Origin: a virus
Virus record (IMG/VR): IMGVR_UViG_3300023184_008808
Location: 1-64,000 of that record
Strand: one strand, 5' to 3'
Length of the DNA stretch: 64,000 bases
The position numbers were made by a program, and so were the translations under genes. Below the pieces are notes generated by a model, which did no database searches, was not told the DNA's origin, and saw only the letters and a list, made by a program, of their open reading frames with translations. Shown here one piece after another: positions 1-8,793 of this stretch; within the stretch, counting starts at the first letter, position 1; the number at the start of each line of letters is the position of its first letter.

Positions 1-175
1 TTCGCCTTCAGCACCTTCAGCACCTTCAGCACCTTCTTCACCTTCAGCACCTTCTTCACCTTCAGCACCTTCTTCACCTTCAGCACCTTCTTCACCTTCA
101 GTGCCTTCTTCACCTTCAGTGCCTTCTTCACCTTCAATGCCTTCTTCGCCTTCAATGCCTTCTTCGCCTTCAGCA
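1..175 (-). repeat. 18-nt coding tandem repeat
   Basis: Near-perfect 18-nt direct repeats (forward strand unit of the form gccttcttcaccttcagc) encode the GEEGxE hexapeptides of the minus-strand gene. The units drift at one codon (Ala, Thr, Ile), which suggests expansion by slippage or unequal recombination. There are no spacers, so this is not a CRISPR array. Confidence 0.85.
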
Positions 176-855
176 TCGGCATGGTGACTAACTTCTCCTT
201 CTTCCTCTCCTTCTTCATCACCAACAGGAGGAGCTACCATTTCATTCAGTGCAAATCCAAGAAGTTTGCGAGCATATTTTTCATCATTTTCAAGAATTTT
301 GGCAATAACTTTGATGCCTTCAGGTTGAATGGCCATTGTTTCTAAAAAAGTATTAAATATTTTAGTTCGCTTCATTTCAAGAATAGAGTCTTTAATATAA
401 GCAACATTTGTTGAACAAACAATTGCTGCTTCTTTGATAACTTGAAAAGGACGGCTATCTTCTGTAAACCCTTCAAGTCTTTCTTTGCGAATTTTACTTG
501 TGAAAGTTGCTAAATCAAGATTGGAATTTTGTTCAAGCCATTCTTTTGTATTTTTTGGATAATTTCCAAGATCTTTCAATTTCAATGAAGGCTGATGACC
601 TTTATGAGAAATAACAAGCTTTTTATCGCCTTGGTGAGCAAATCCTTTTTCGCTTTTATTTGGATTTGGTGCGTTTTTACCGCCCTTATAAGGATTGGGC
701 TTGCCCATTTGACCAACACCGCCTGCATTATGAGGCATGTCGCCTTTTTCAGGGGCATCTTTTTCTGGTCCTTGATAATCAGGAATTATAGCCACTTTAG
801 GCTTTTTAACTTCCTTGGTTTTCTCAACATATTCTTGAAACGACATGTATCCCAT
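1..855 (-). CDS. Acidic protein with Gly-X-Y repeat, 3' end outside window
   Basis: Reading from the ATG at 855 the frame is open for 285 codons and runs off the left edge. SD GGGAGA lies just upstream. The first ~215 residues are an ordinary charged region (begins MGYMSFQEYVEK). The visible C-terminal part (forward positions 1-175) is a tandem hexapeptide repeat of the type GEEGAE/GEEGTE/GEEGIE, so glycine falls at every third residue as in collagen-like proteins, but with glutamate in most X/Y positions and no proline. The function is unknown. Collagen-like repeats in phages usually sit in virion fibres; a flexible acidic linker is an alternative. It diverges from the tmRNA gene. Confidence 0.75.
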   Translation of the reverse strand, partial: MGYMSFQEYVEKTKEVKKPKVAIIPDYQGPEKDAPEKGDMPHNAGGVGQMGKPNPYKGGKNAPNPNKSEKGFAHQGDKKLVISHKGHQPSLKLKDLGNYPKNTKEWLEQNSNLDLATFTSKIRKERLEGFTEDSRPFQVIKEAAIVCSTNVAYIKDSILEMKRTKIFNTFLETMAIQPEGIKVIAKILENDEKYARKLLGFALNEMVAPPVGDEEGEEEGEVSHHADAEGEEGIEGEEGIEGEEGTEGEEGTEGEEGAEGEEGAEGEEGAEGEEGAEGAEGAEGE

Positions 856-954
856 GATATTCTCCCAATTGTTCTGGCTTTTACATAATGTTGCCTATTA
901 ACCTATATAAGGGGGGTGTGTGCAAAAATATGAATAGGTTTTGCACAAAATATA

Positions 955-1305
955 GGGGCCGAACTAGTTTCGATTCGAAGGCTAGAGGTTCATGTGGCAT
1001 GCAGAGGTTCATCGAGAGGCCTCTTTAAAACTCGATGCGTCAATTAAATGGCGAATCTGTTCTTGCTATGGCTGCTTAATTAAAGCTGCCTTTGGACTGC
1101 GGGGGCGATGTGAGTAGCGCTCAAAAGTCCATTGTTAAATCTCACTAGTCTTTTGTTGCCAACTAACAATTGATGAAAATTAAGTTGGAAAAGCCTGAAG
1201 GGGATTTGCCTGATGTTCCTTGATGGTGTTTTTAAACAACAGGACAAGCATGTAGAGGCAGAGCTAAAGGATTCGAAGACTGCGGGGCGGTACCGCACGG
1301 CTCCA
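955..1305 (+). ncRNA. ssrA: tmRNA (transfer-messenger RNA)
   Basis: The 5' end GGGGCCG (955-961) pairs with CGGCTCC (1298-1304) to form the acceptor stem, followed by discriminator A; CCA is not encoded. The conserved 5' element ATTCGA (near 972) and the conserved 3' block AAGCATGTAGAGGCAGAGCT (from 1246) are present. The tag frame ends GTT CTT GCT ATG GCT GCT TAA (stop at 1077-1079), giving ...ESVLAMAA, close to the E. coli ...YALAA. The resume codon is probably GGC at 1050 (preceded by UAAAU), so the tag would be (A)GESVLAMAA; an earlier codon is possible. The T-arm stem TGCGG/CCGCA (1281-1297) is intact, but its 7-nt loop GGCGGTA lacks the usual TTCRANT. It should rescue stalled ribosomes and tag nascent chains for proteolysis; ClpX is encoded at 54030. 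Confidence 0.93.
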
Positions 1306-1371
1306 TTATTATTATTTGCCAATATTCTTTTATTGTTTTATCATGGTATAAAGACTTTTGGGTCATCTTCC

Positions 1372-2592
1372 ATGAAAATATCTATATTTACTCCAACTCA
1401 TAACACCAAGTATCTTTTTCGATTGTATGAAACAATTAAAGATCAAACATATCAAAACTGGGAATGGATTATAGTTCCTAATAATGGTGCTGTTGTAAAT
1501 TTACCTCAAGATTCTCGCATTAAAATTTTTGGCACTAACGATTCATCAAACATTGGCTTTTTAAAAAGTTTTGCTTGTGCCCAAGCTACAGGTGAAGTTT
1601 ATATAGAAGTCGATCATGATGATGAGCTTTTTCCTAATGCACTTGAAGAATGTGTAAACGCATTTAAAGATCCAACGATAGATTTTGTTTACAGCAATTG
1701 TTGCGATGTTCGTGAAAATTACACTCCTCGTTTCTTTGGAGAAGCATTTGGATGGATAAATCGTCCTTGTGTGTATAAGGGCCATCAGTTGGTTGAAATG
1801 GTAGCTTTTGATCCATTGCCAGCAGCTATAAGTCGTATTTGGTATGCTCCAAATCATTTTCGAGCATGGAGAGCAAGTTTTTATAAAAAAATTGGTGGAC
1901 ATGACACAAAGCTTGATGTTTTAGATGATCAAGATATTATTTGCAGAACATATATTCACGGAAAAATGCATCATATAAATAAACCTTTATATGTATATCA
2001 CATACATGATCAGAATACTTGTTATGGTGAAAAAAATGCTCGCATTCAAGAGATGACTCTTGAATTACATGATAAATATATTTATCAAATTGTAGAAAAG
2101 TGGTGTGATATTAACAATCTGAGAAAGATAGATCTTTGTGGTGGTCATAGCAAGCCACAGGGGTATGAAAGTGTTGATCTTGATAATGGTGATATCAAAG
2201 CTGATCTTAATCAGCATTGGCCTTTTGATGATGGTTCTGTCGGATTATTTCGTGCACATGATGCTTTGGAGCATCTTAGAGATAATGTCCACACTATGAA
2301 GGAAATTTACAGATGTTTAGCTCCAAATGGTTGGTTGCTTAGTTTGACTCCTAGCACAGATGGACGAGGTGCGTTTCAAGACCCTACTCATGTATCATTT
2401 TGGAACAGCAACAGTTTTTGGTATTATACTCGTGCTGAACAGGCAAAATATATTGGAACGCCGGTTAAATTTCAAACAGTTCGCATTAAGAATTTTTTTC
2501 CAAATCCTTGGTGTGAACAGCACAACATTGTTTATGTAAAAGCTGATTTGCTTAAATTTTTTGGTCGCACTCCGGGTGCTATTGAAATTTAA
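1372..2592 (+). CDS. GT2 glycosyltransferase fused to a methyltransferase-like domain
   Basis: 406 aa. Residues 1-245 form a GT-A family 2 glycosyltransferase: MKISIFTPTHN start, nucleotide-binding strand, and the DxD-like EVDHDDE. The C-terminal ~130 residues look like a class I SAM-dependent methyltransferase of the type found in glycan pathways (LCGGHSKPQGYESVDLD, then DALEHL, then LAPNGWLLSLTPS). I chose ATG 1372 because in-frame upstream starts, including 1213, lie inside the tmRNA. No clear SD is visible. It probably transfers and then methylates a sugar on a phage or host glycan; substrate unknown. It is one of four GT-A proteins in the window. Confidence 0.8.
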   Translation: MKISIFTPTHNTKYLFRLYETIKDQTYQNWEWIIVPNNGAVVNLPQDSRIKIFGTNDSSNIGFLKSFACAQATGEVYIEVDHDDELFPNALEECVNAFKDPTIDFVYSNCCDVRENYTPRFFGEAFGWINRPCVYKGHQLVEMVAFDPLPAAISRIWYAPNHFRAWRASFYKKIGGHDTKLDVLDDQDIICRTYIHGKMHHINKPLYVYHIHDQNTCYGEKNARIQEMTLELHDKYIYQIVEKWCDINNLRKIDLCGGHSKPQGYESVDLDNGDIKADLNQHWPFDDGSVGLFRAHDALEHLRDNVHTMKEIYRCLAPNGWLLSLTPSTDGRGAFQDPTHVSFWNSNSFWYYTRAEQAKYIGTPVKFQTVRIKNFFPNPWCEQHNIVYVKADLLKFFGRTPGAIEI

Positions 2593-2682
2593 AAATAAAT
2601 GGTTTATATTGCGTTTTGATCAACAACCAAATAAGCAAGGTATTTATTGGCTTTGAAATTTCAACTATTGCGAAAGAAAAAG

Positions 2683-3615
2683 ATGACAAATAAAAGGCTT
2701 TATGACTTTGTGATTGAGAATGAAATAGATTCTCCAAAAGAAGATAAAATAACATCTTGTTGTCAATGGTCAACATCTGATGGAATTCATTTTATACCAA
2801 CTGCGCAAACAAAGCCTATTCTTACTCCGGGAACTTATGATATTCGGTTTAATCAAACTAACGGTCTTTATTTTGAAAAAGTTCCAGTGATAACAACTGG
2901 TCTTATTCGGTTTCCAGAAACTAATTCTGATAAAATCATTAGTGAAATCCAGAATTTTTGGGAACGGGAAAGTATTTTTCGTGAATACAAGTTGCACTAT
3001 AAGCGAGGAATTGTTCTTTATGGTCCTCCCGGTTCAGGTAAATCTTGTACGATTCAACTTGTGATGCAGGATGTTATTGAAAGAAATGGAGTTGTTATAA
3101 ATTTTACTAATCCTAGTCTTTTTTTGCAGGGTGTTCGAAAATTTCGTGAAATTCAACCTCATAGTCCTGTAGTTGTTTTGATGGAAGATATTGATTCAAT
3201 TTTAGAAATTCATAGCGAAAGTGAAGTTTTAAATGTTCTTGATGGTGTTAATCAAATTGATAAGGTTGTCTTTTTAGCTACAACAAATTATCCTGAAAAA
3301 TTAGGTGATAGAATAATCAACCGTCCTAGCCGATTTGATAAACGATTCAAAATTGGACCTCCGAATGAAGAAAGTAGGCGTTTATATCTTGTTCATATCA
3401 TGGGAGGTGAGGAAAAAATTGTTGAACTAAAAGTTAATCTTGAAAAATGGATTAAAGAAACTAAAGATTTTAGTTTGGCTCACCTTAAAGAATTGTTTAT
3501 TGCTGTCGTTATTCTTGGTGATTCTTATGATGATGCTCTTGAAGCACTTATTAAAATGAAAGAAGAAGATTTAAGTTCAAAAGATGATGAGCCTCGCATG
3601 GGTTTTGGTCTTTGA
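2683..3615 (+). CDS. AAA ATPase, BCS1-like
   Basis: 310 aa. Walker A GPPGSGKS at residues ~114-121, Walker B VVVLMEDIDS at ~165, and a sensor/arginine-finger region ATTNYPEKL...RPSRFDKRF typical of the BCS1/FtsH-like AAA clade. The N-terminal ~100 residues are a separate small domain, probably for substrate contact. ATG 2683 is preferred over the in-frame TTG at 2647, although only a weak purine-rich SD precedes it. Likely an ATP-driven remodelling or unfolding factor. A second AAA protein of the same type is at 45588. Confidence 0.8.
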   Translation: MTNKRLYDFVIENEIDSPKEDKITSCCQWSTSDGIHFIPTAQTKPILTPGTYDIRFNQTNGLYFEKVPVITTGLIRFPETNSDKIISEIQNFWERESIFREYKLHYKRGIVLYGPPGSGKSCTIQLVMQDVIERNGVVINFTNPSLFLQGVRKFREIQPHSPVVVLMEDIDSILEIHSESEVLNVLDGVNQIDKVVFLATTNYPEKLGDRIINRPSRFDKRFKIGPPNEESRRLYLVHIMGGEEKIVELKVNLEKWIKETKDFSLAHLKELFIAVVILGDSYDDALEALIKMKEEDLSSKDDEPRMGFGL

Positions 3616-3622
3616 GGTAAAT

Positions 3623-4138
3623 ATGAACGAACCAATTCTTTTGGCTAAAGAATACATTATTGTTATTGACACTGATACGCCATCTTTTGATTTTGCTCGT
3701 CCTTTGTGTGCATACTCCACTGGATATGAACATGAAGCCAATAAACTTCAAGATATGAGTGAACTTTTTTATGAAGAAACTAAATTAGAAGGAAAAAATC
3801 CTTTTGATGGATTTATTGAAGACCGTCTTGATGATGAGAATTTTTATTCGCCTTGTTCGGTGATGTTAAATAAAAATTATGGTTGTGATGGTAGTGGCAA
3901 CTATGCCATTTTAGATCAATCAAATTTTGCCAACTTCAATTATCCTGCTCCCCTGAGTGTAGGAATATTTTTTGCAAATGAACCAAACTCAGACCAACTT
4001 TCCATGATTAAAACACGAACTCAAAAGTTTTTTGAAAAAGTTTGGCCAGAAAAATCTGGTTCTAATCAAAAAGTTAAATTTGAGGGTATGCGTTTAATTA
4101 TTCAGACTAAATATGGTGAAGAAAAAGTCTTGGACTAG
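3623..4138 (+). CDS. Hypothetical protein
   Basis: 171 aa, soluble, acidic; no family recognised. SD GAGGTAA (3614-3620) overlaps the stop of the AAA gene and fixes the ATG at 3623, so the two are translationally linked. A Gly-rich loop GCDGSGN lies mid-protein. It sits between the AAA ATPase and the polymerase gene. Confidence 0.7.
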   Translation: MNEPILLAKEYIIVIDTDTPSFDFARPLCAYSTGYEHEANKLQDMSELFYEETKLEGKNPFDGFIEDRLDDENFYSPCSVMLNKNYGCDGSGNYAILDQSNFANFNYPAPLSVGIFFANEPNSDQLSMIKTRTQKFFEKVWPEKSGSNQKVKFEGMRLIIQTKYGEEKVLD

Positions 4139-4146
4139 ATTCTTGT

Positions 4147-4180
4147 CTCCCAATAAGTTATTCTATTGTGATTATGGGAG
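4147..4180 (+). promoter_or_regulatory. Hairpin that can mask the dnaE Shine-Dalgarno
   Basis: CTCCCA...TAA (4147-4156, one bulged A) pairs with TTATGGGAG (4172-4180). The GGGAG is the only credible SD for the start at 4190 (spacing 9). Folding would hide it, so translation of the polymerase may be conditional. Confidence 0.55.
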
Positions 4181-4189
4181 CACAATATT

Positions 4190-6937
4190 ATGAGCAAGGA
4201 AAGATTTGAAAGCCTGTGTCTTCAGGCCCTGAAATCTCGTGGATTAGAACAAAATCTTCGTTACATCAAGCGATTAAAATGGGAAGTTGAGGAAATTCTT
4301 GGCAAAGAAAAGCAAGATTATTTTCTTGATCTTTATGACCGTAAAATTCGCTATCCTTATAACCAAAACAATCTTCTTGTGTGTTGGTTGCTTGGAATTG
4401 TTCCAGATTGTGATGTTGATAAAGAACCCAACAATGTTTTTACAGGCGACCTTCCTGATATTGATGTTGATTACATTCCTATCGTTCGTGATTACTTAAA
4501 AAATGTTTGGGCTCCAAAAACATTTGGCGAAGAATATGTCTGCAACATTGGCAATTACACTACCTTCGGCTTGAAAAATGCACTCATTGATATGGCTCGT
4601 GTAATTGATCAATCTCGTGATGAAGCTCAAGAAATCACTAAAAATCTTGACGCAAAAGATGATGAAGGCAAGCCTTTAAATTGGGATTCAGCAATTAAAC
4701 TATATCCTGAATTAAAAAAATACGCAGATGAACATCCTGAAGTAGTTGAAGCCGCCAAGATGATGGTTAATAGAAATCGTGGTATGGGAGTTCATGCTGG
4801 AGGTTTGATCATATCGAGTATACCTTTGCATGATCTTGTTCCACTTGTTAAGCGTAAAGACAGTCCTCAAGCAAGTTCTTGGGTCGAAGGTTTAAATGGT
4901 CAAGATTTACAACCAGTGGGTTTGGTAAAGTTTGATTTGCTTGTTATTTCAAATCTTTTACAAATTGCTCGTTGTTGTCAAATTATTAAAGAGCGTCATG
5001 GTTTGGAAGGTATTTGTAATATTGCAGGCGGTCCTGATTGGAGTGATGTATCTAAATGGCGAAATGATTCTAAAGCTTTAGAGATGGCAAATACAGGTGA
5101 TTTGAAATGTGTTTTCCAGTTTGATTCAGAGGGTATGCGTAGTTTGGTTCGTTCAGGTGGCGTTGATCGTTTTGAAGATTTGGTGGCTTATTCTGCTTTG
5201 TTTCGACCCGGATGTTTAAAGATGGGGATGGATAAGCGTTATATTGAACGCAAAAAAAATAGAGAATCATTTGAGCTTCATCCTTTGATGTACCCAATAT
5301 TAGATAAGACATATGGAGTTATGGTTTATCAAGAACAGATCATGCGGATTTTGCATGTTGTAGGCGATATCCCTTTAAAAGATTGCGAAGCTGTTCGTAA
5401 GGCAATTAGCAAGAAAAAGATTGAATCTTTTATCAAGTATAAAGAAATGTTTATTGTTAATGGACAGAAAAATTTAAGTGTTGACCAGAAAGCTGTTGAA
5501 GATTTGTGGGCTCAGGTCGAAGCTTTTTCTGAATATGGTTTTAATTTGAGTCATGCTGTCGCTTATACATATATTTCTATGCGGTTAATATGGCTTAAAG
5601 CTCATTATCCCCATGAGTTTTATGCTTCTATGCTCAGCTGCGAAACCTTGAGCGAAAAAATTAAAGACTACAAAATGGAAGCTAGGGTTCATGGTGTAGA
5701 CATGCATCGTCTAGATGTTAACAAGTCCAAAGTCAATTTTGATTTGCAAGATAAAATGATTTATTTTGGATTTAGCAATGTGCGAGGGATAGGGGAATCT
5801 CCAGCAAAGAAAATTGTAGCTAATCAGCCTTATTCTTCTTTTGAAGATTTTCTTATTCGTTGCGGAACAGATTCTTCCATGTTAAAGCCAATTATTGGTC
5901 TAAGATGTTTTCGAGATAGTGATCCAATTACACTTTGGAAATTTGCCGAACATTTTAAAGATTGTCTGAAAAAGGGAGAAGCAAAGCGAAAAAGATTTTA
6001 TGATTCTGTTTCAAGATACGAAGATGATTTTAAAGAACTTGTTCCTGATGAAACTGTGACTTTAGCCGATTTAAGTGGAGATATGCCTTTTGATGATTCT
6101 TATTGGAAGGACAAATACAACAAAGAAGAATTTATAGAAACAACGAAAGAGGTTGAATGTGAAGAGGGAGAAGGAAAGCCTCGAATCGTTGCCAAAGAAA
6201 TTGATACTGGTGATGATAATGTTGTTATTGAACAGGAAAAGACTGTTTATTTTAAGAATATTTTAGTAGTTAAGCAATGGAATCGTTGGAAAGCTCTTAG
6301 GCAATTGTGGATGCGTAGAAAGCGTACATTAGGAAGTGGGAATGATACTGCTCCAATCAATCTTCCTAAGTTGATTGATTTTAATCCTAATGAATATTCA
6401 ATTCCAAATGATTTGTTAAAACTATTTCGTGATCCCGTTGCTTGCGAACGAGAATATTATGGTTTTGCTTGGATTCATGAATTAGAACGAAGTCCAGATT
6501 ATCGAGGCAATCTTACATTTGACGCATTGAAAAATGACATTCATAATACTGTTGCCCCTGTAGAGGTTACTGTAAAGAAATGTTCCGTAGTAACAAGTAA
6601 AAAAGGAACAACTTATCGTCAGGTTCTGGCCGAAGATGTAACAGGACAGCAAAATAGAATCAATATTTGGGATGACGATTGGCAGCGTTGGCAACAAGAA
6701 TTTAAGGCTGATAACTTACTTAGATTGCGTCTACAGCCTCCCTCAGGTGGTTTCAATACTTTCACTTTAGAAAGCAATCAAAAAGGAAAGTATCGTGGAA
6801 TCAAAAGATATCCTGATAAAGCTCATGATCCTAGAGTATGGGTGATGCAGATGGGCAAAAAGGAAGAGGATAAATATCTTACCGATGAAGAGGCCCTCGA
6901 ACAATTTGATGATTGCATAATGGAAAATTCCAAATGA
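4190..6937 (+). CDS. dnaE: DNA polymerase III alpha subunit (DnaE-like), without PHP domain
   Basis: 915 aa, C-family replicative polymerase. The palm has PDIDVDY at residues 89-95 (D90, D92, matching the PDFDIDF catalytic aspartates) and VKFDLL at ~247 (third aspartate D249). Also visible are GVHAGGLIIS at ~200, LFRPG, QEQIMRI, and the fingers motif NLSHAVAYTYIS. The C-terminal region has an OB-fold-like stretch (VEVTVKKCSVVTSKKGTTY). The N-terminal PHP domain (about 270 residues in bacterial DnaE) is absent, and the GxGRGS loop before the catalytic site is replaced by RYPYNQNN. Stop overlaps the next ATG (ATGA). Likely the phage replicase or a repair polymerase. Confidence 0.92.
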   Translation: MSKERFESLCLQALKSRGLEQNLRYIKRLKWEVEEILGKEKQDYFLDLYDRKIRYPYNQNNLLVCWLLGIVPDCDVDKEPNNVFTGDLPDIDVDYIPIVRDYLKNVWAPKTFGEEYVCNIGNYTTFGLKNALIDMARVIDQSRDEAQEITKNLDAKDDEGKPLNWDSAIKLYPELKKYADEHPEVVEAAKMMVNRNRGMGVHAGGLIISSIPLHDLVPLVKRKDSPQASSWVEGLNGQDLQPVGLVKFDLLVISNLLQIARCCQIIKERHGLEGICNIAGGPDWSDVSKWRNDSKALEMANTGDLKCVFQFDSEGMRSLVRSGGVDRFEDLVAYSALFRPGCLKMGMDKRYIERKKNRESFELHPLMYPILDKTYGVMVYQEQIMRILHVVGDIPLKDCEAVRKAISKKKIESFIKYKEMFIVNGQKNLSVDQKAVEDLWAQVEAFSEYGFNLSHAVAYTYISMRLIWLKAHYPHEFYASMLSCETLSEKIKDYKMEARVHGVDMHRLDVNKSKVNFDLQDKMIYFGFSNVRGIGESPAKKIVANQPYSSFEDFLIRCGTDSSMLKPIIGLRCFRDSDPITLWKFAEHFKDCLKKGEAKRKRFYDSVSRYEDDFKELVPDETVTLADLSGDMPFDDSYWKDKYNKEEFIETTKEVECEEGEGKPRIVAKEIDTGDDNVVIEQEKTVYFKNILVVKQWNRWKALRQLWMRRKRTLGSGNDTAPINLPKLIDFNPNEYSIPNDLLKLFRDPVACEREYYGFAWIHELERSPDYRGNLTFDALKNDIHNTVAPVEVTVKKCSVVTSKKGTTYRQVLAEDVTGQQNRINIWDDDWQRWQQEFKADNLLRLRLQPPSGGFNTFTLESNQKGKYRGIKRYPDKAHDPRVWVMQMGKKEEDKYLTDEEALEQFDDCIMENSK

Positions 6938-7458
6938 ACGAAGAACTTATAATTGATGAAAAAAACTTTAGTCAATATTTTAGGGATTGCCGTATCAATC
7001 GCCCAGAACGAGGTGATGTTATGGCAAGGTATGTTGCTGTTGCTCAGTTAGTTGATGGGCAAATGAAGAAAAATCTTGTGGATTTGCTTTCCAATAAAGA
7101 TAAGGCTTATGCAGCTACTCAAGTAATGCGAAAACTTGGATGTGCTACTCAGAAAGATGCTATTCGAGTTTGTCGTGAAATGGCTGAAGATTTGAATAAT
7201 GGGCTATCATCAGAAGAAGTTGAAAAAAAGATTTATGAATATGAACTTGAGACTTTTTTTTATACAAAAAAAGAATATGTTCCATTAGATGATCCACACT
7301 GGTCTATTATTAGCCTTGTTAATCTTGATACATTTTTAGATGCGTCTAATCAGAAGCTTAGCATGAAGATGAGGGTCATGTCACCTGAAGAAACTCAGGA
7401 ACTTGCCCCAATCCAGTCTGATGAGACAGGAGCGGTTAAGGATGAAATTCAAGTTTAG
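6934..7458 (+). CDS. Hypothetical protein, cotranslated with dnaE
   Basis: 174 aa, mostly helical by composition, with an acidic tail. ATG overlaps the dnaE stop (ATGA at 6934-6937), implying translational coupling and perhaps a replication-linked role. No family recognised. Confidence 0.75.
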   Translation: MNEELIIDEKNFSQYFRDCRINRPERGDVMARYVAVAQLVDGQMKKNLVDLLSNKDKAYAATQVMRKLGCATQKDAIRVCREMAEDLNNGLSSEEVEKKIYEYELETFFYTKKEYVPLDDPHWSIISLVNLDTFLDASNQKLSMKMRVMSPEETQELAPIQSDETGAVKDEIQV

Positions 7459-8011
7459 TGAAAGCCAATGTGAATTGGTAGATTCGGCATATAAACCTCA
7501 GAAAGGTATGTTTGCTCAATGTAAACATTTTAAAGATGGAAGACATAAGATTGACCATTGGTGGTATTGCCGAGAAATTTTTCATAATGTACTTAAAAAT
7601 TTAAATATTTTCTTTTTTAGTCATGTTCGTGGACATGGTCAAGGTGTAGCTGCTTTTATAGCTAAAATAGAAAATATTATTGATGTGCAGCCTAGAACTG
7701 AAATGGGTCCTACGCAACAAAAGACTATTATGTGGATTAGGCCTAGTAAATGGTGGACTGATGTTGGTATGCGTAGATCTCTTTTTACCATTCTTCTTCG
7801 AGCAGGACAGGCATATAAAGTTTCTAAAGATAATTTTGATGAAGCGTCTCGTAGTTATAAATACTTAGAAGAAACTTTATATGCTTTTCACCGTTTTTTG
7901 AACGGTGGCACTAAGTATACTGGTCGTAAACGAGGATGGCATAAACAGTTCAATAAAATGAATTTAAGTAAAGAAGATGTTGATAAATTACTTATTAGCC
8001 CTCAAAAATGA
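7442..8011 (+). CDS. Conserved hypothetical protein, paralogue of 34552
   Basis: 189 aa. Overlaps the previous gene by 17 nt; AGGAG and AAGG precede the ATG. The second half aligns by eye with the protein at 34552-35211: WW/FW, then RRSLFTILLRAG against KRSLLTILVRCG, then KDNFDEA against KDNFDDA, then RGWHKQF against HGWREEF. No known family recognised. Spaced His/Cys residues at the N-terminus (CKHFKDGRH...HWWYC) might bind metal. Confidence 0.8.
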   Translation: MKFKFSESQCELVDSAYKPQKGMFAQCKHFKDGRHKIDHWWYCREIFHNVLKNLNIFFFSHVRGHGQGVAAFIAKIENIIDVQPRTEMGPTQQKTIMWIRPSKWWTDVGMRRSLFTILLRAGQAYKVSKDNFDEASRSYKYLEETLYAFHRFLNGGTKYTGRKRGWHKQFNKMNLSKEDVDKLLISPQK

Positions 8012-8062
8012 ATAATCGATAAGTATATACATCAATATGCATTGCCATATAAAAGGAATACC

Positions 8063-8674
8063 ATGAACCAGTTTCGTCAGGATATAGAAGATTTTTCTAA
8101 AATTTGGGATAAAGCACTAGCGGATGGTGTTTTTGATGACGCCCCCAAAACTGCCCCTAGAGTGCTTGATCTCAGTAACGATAATAATACTGATTTTTTT
8201 GGACAAAATCTTAGTGCAGCTTATAACATTGATGCACCTTTAAATGAGGCTGATGTTAAAGCGTGGCGTGATTTGGCTAAAACTGCTGCTGATCATAGCC
8301 CTTATTTTAATCCTGTAAATGAAGAGCGTGAATACAGTAAAGGCGAAACTAAAAAGGCTTCAAAAAAGCTTGGTAGCACCTTTAATCCTGTATATCCAAA
8401 CACCATTAACAAAGATCAAGATTTGGGAACTCCTGTTAAGGTAACGCAAAATTGGGGTGTTGGTGGTAAAGAATTAAATGATCTTGAAGACTTAAAAAAA
8501 AGACTTCATGCACTTGAGATTAAGCTTAGTCAAGCTGGCATTTTGAAAATTCAAACCAACAAAAAGAAAAAAGATTCAGATGATAGCACCATTCAAAAAG
8601 GCATAAATGATTTAAAAAAACAAATCGATGATTTGAGTGATAAATTAAATGGCAACAGGAATGACGCAGACTAA
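8063..8674 (+). CDS. Hypothetical protein with C-terminal coiled coil
   Basis: 203 aa. ATG 8063 follows AAAAGGA; an upstream in-frame TTG at 8042 has no SD. The first ~120 residues are polar. From ~140 a heptad-like region (LEDLKKRLHALEIKLSQ, and a final LKKQIDDLSDKL) predicts a coiled coil, so it may oligomerise. A strong terminator follows. Confidence 0.75.
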   Translation: MNQFRQDIEDFSKIWDKALADGVFDDAPKTAPRVLDLSNDNNTDFFGQNLSAAYNIDAPLNEADVKAWRDLAKTAADHSPYFNPVNEEREYSKGETKKASKKLGSTFNPVYPNTINKDQDLGTPVKVTQNWGVGGKELNDLEDLKKRLHALEIKLSQAGILKIQTNKKKKDSDDSTIQKGINDLKKQIDDLSDKLNGNRNDAD

Positions 8675-8700
8675 TTTTAAGAATTTAAGCGACAATATTA

Positions 8701-8740
8701 AAAGGCTGTATCTACTAGATGTAGGTATAGCCTTAATTTT
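8701..8740 (+). terminator. Rho-independent terminator
   Basis: AAGGCTGTA...TATAGCCTT stem (8701-8733) with TCTAC/GTAGG continuing the helix, followed by AATTTTTAT. Confidence 0.8.
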
Positions 8741-8793
8741 TATAATATAAAATACCAATCAAAATGATTTGATAATTTGAATTTAATGATGAT

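Noticed and set aside
1-175. Possible CRISPR array
   Set aside because: Repeats are contiguous without unique spacers and stay in one reading frame; they code for GEEGxE units.
595-888. Plus-strand open frame rich in Phe/Ile
   Set aside because: Antisense shadow of the minus-strand acidic gene, which has the SD and sensible composition.
1080-1322. Minus-strand open frame
   Set aside because: It is antisense to the tmRNA and has no protein-like features.
1213-1371. Upstream in-frame start of the GT2-methyltransferase gene
   Set aside because: It lies inside the tmRNA; the encoded residues do not belong to the GT fold, which begins at 1372.
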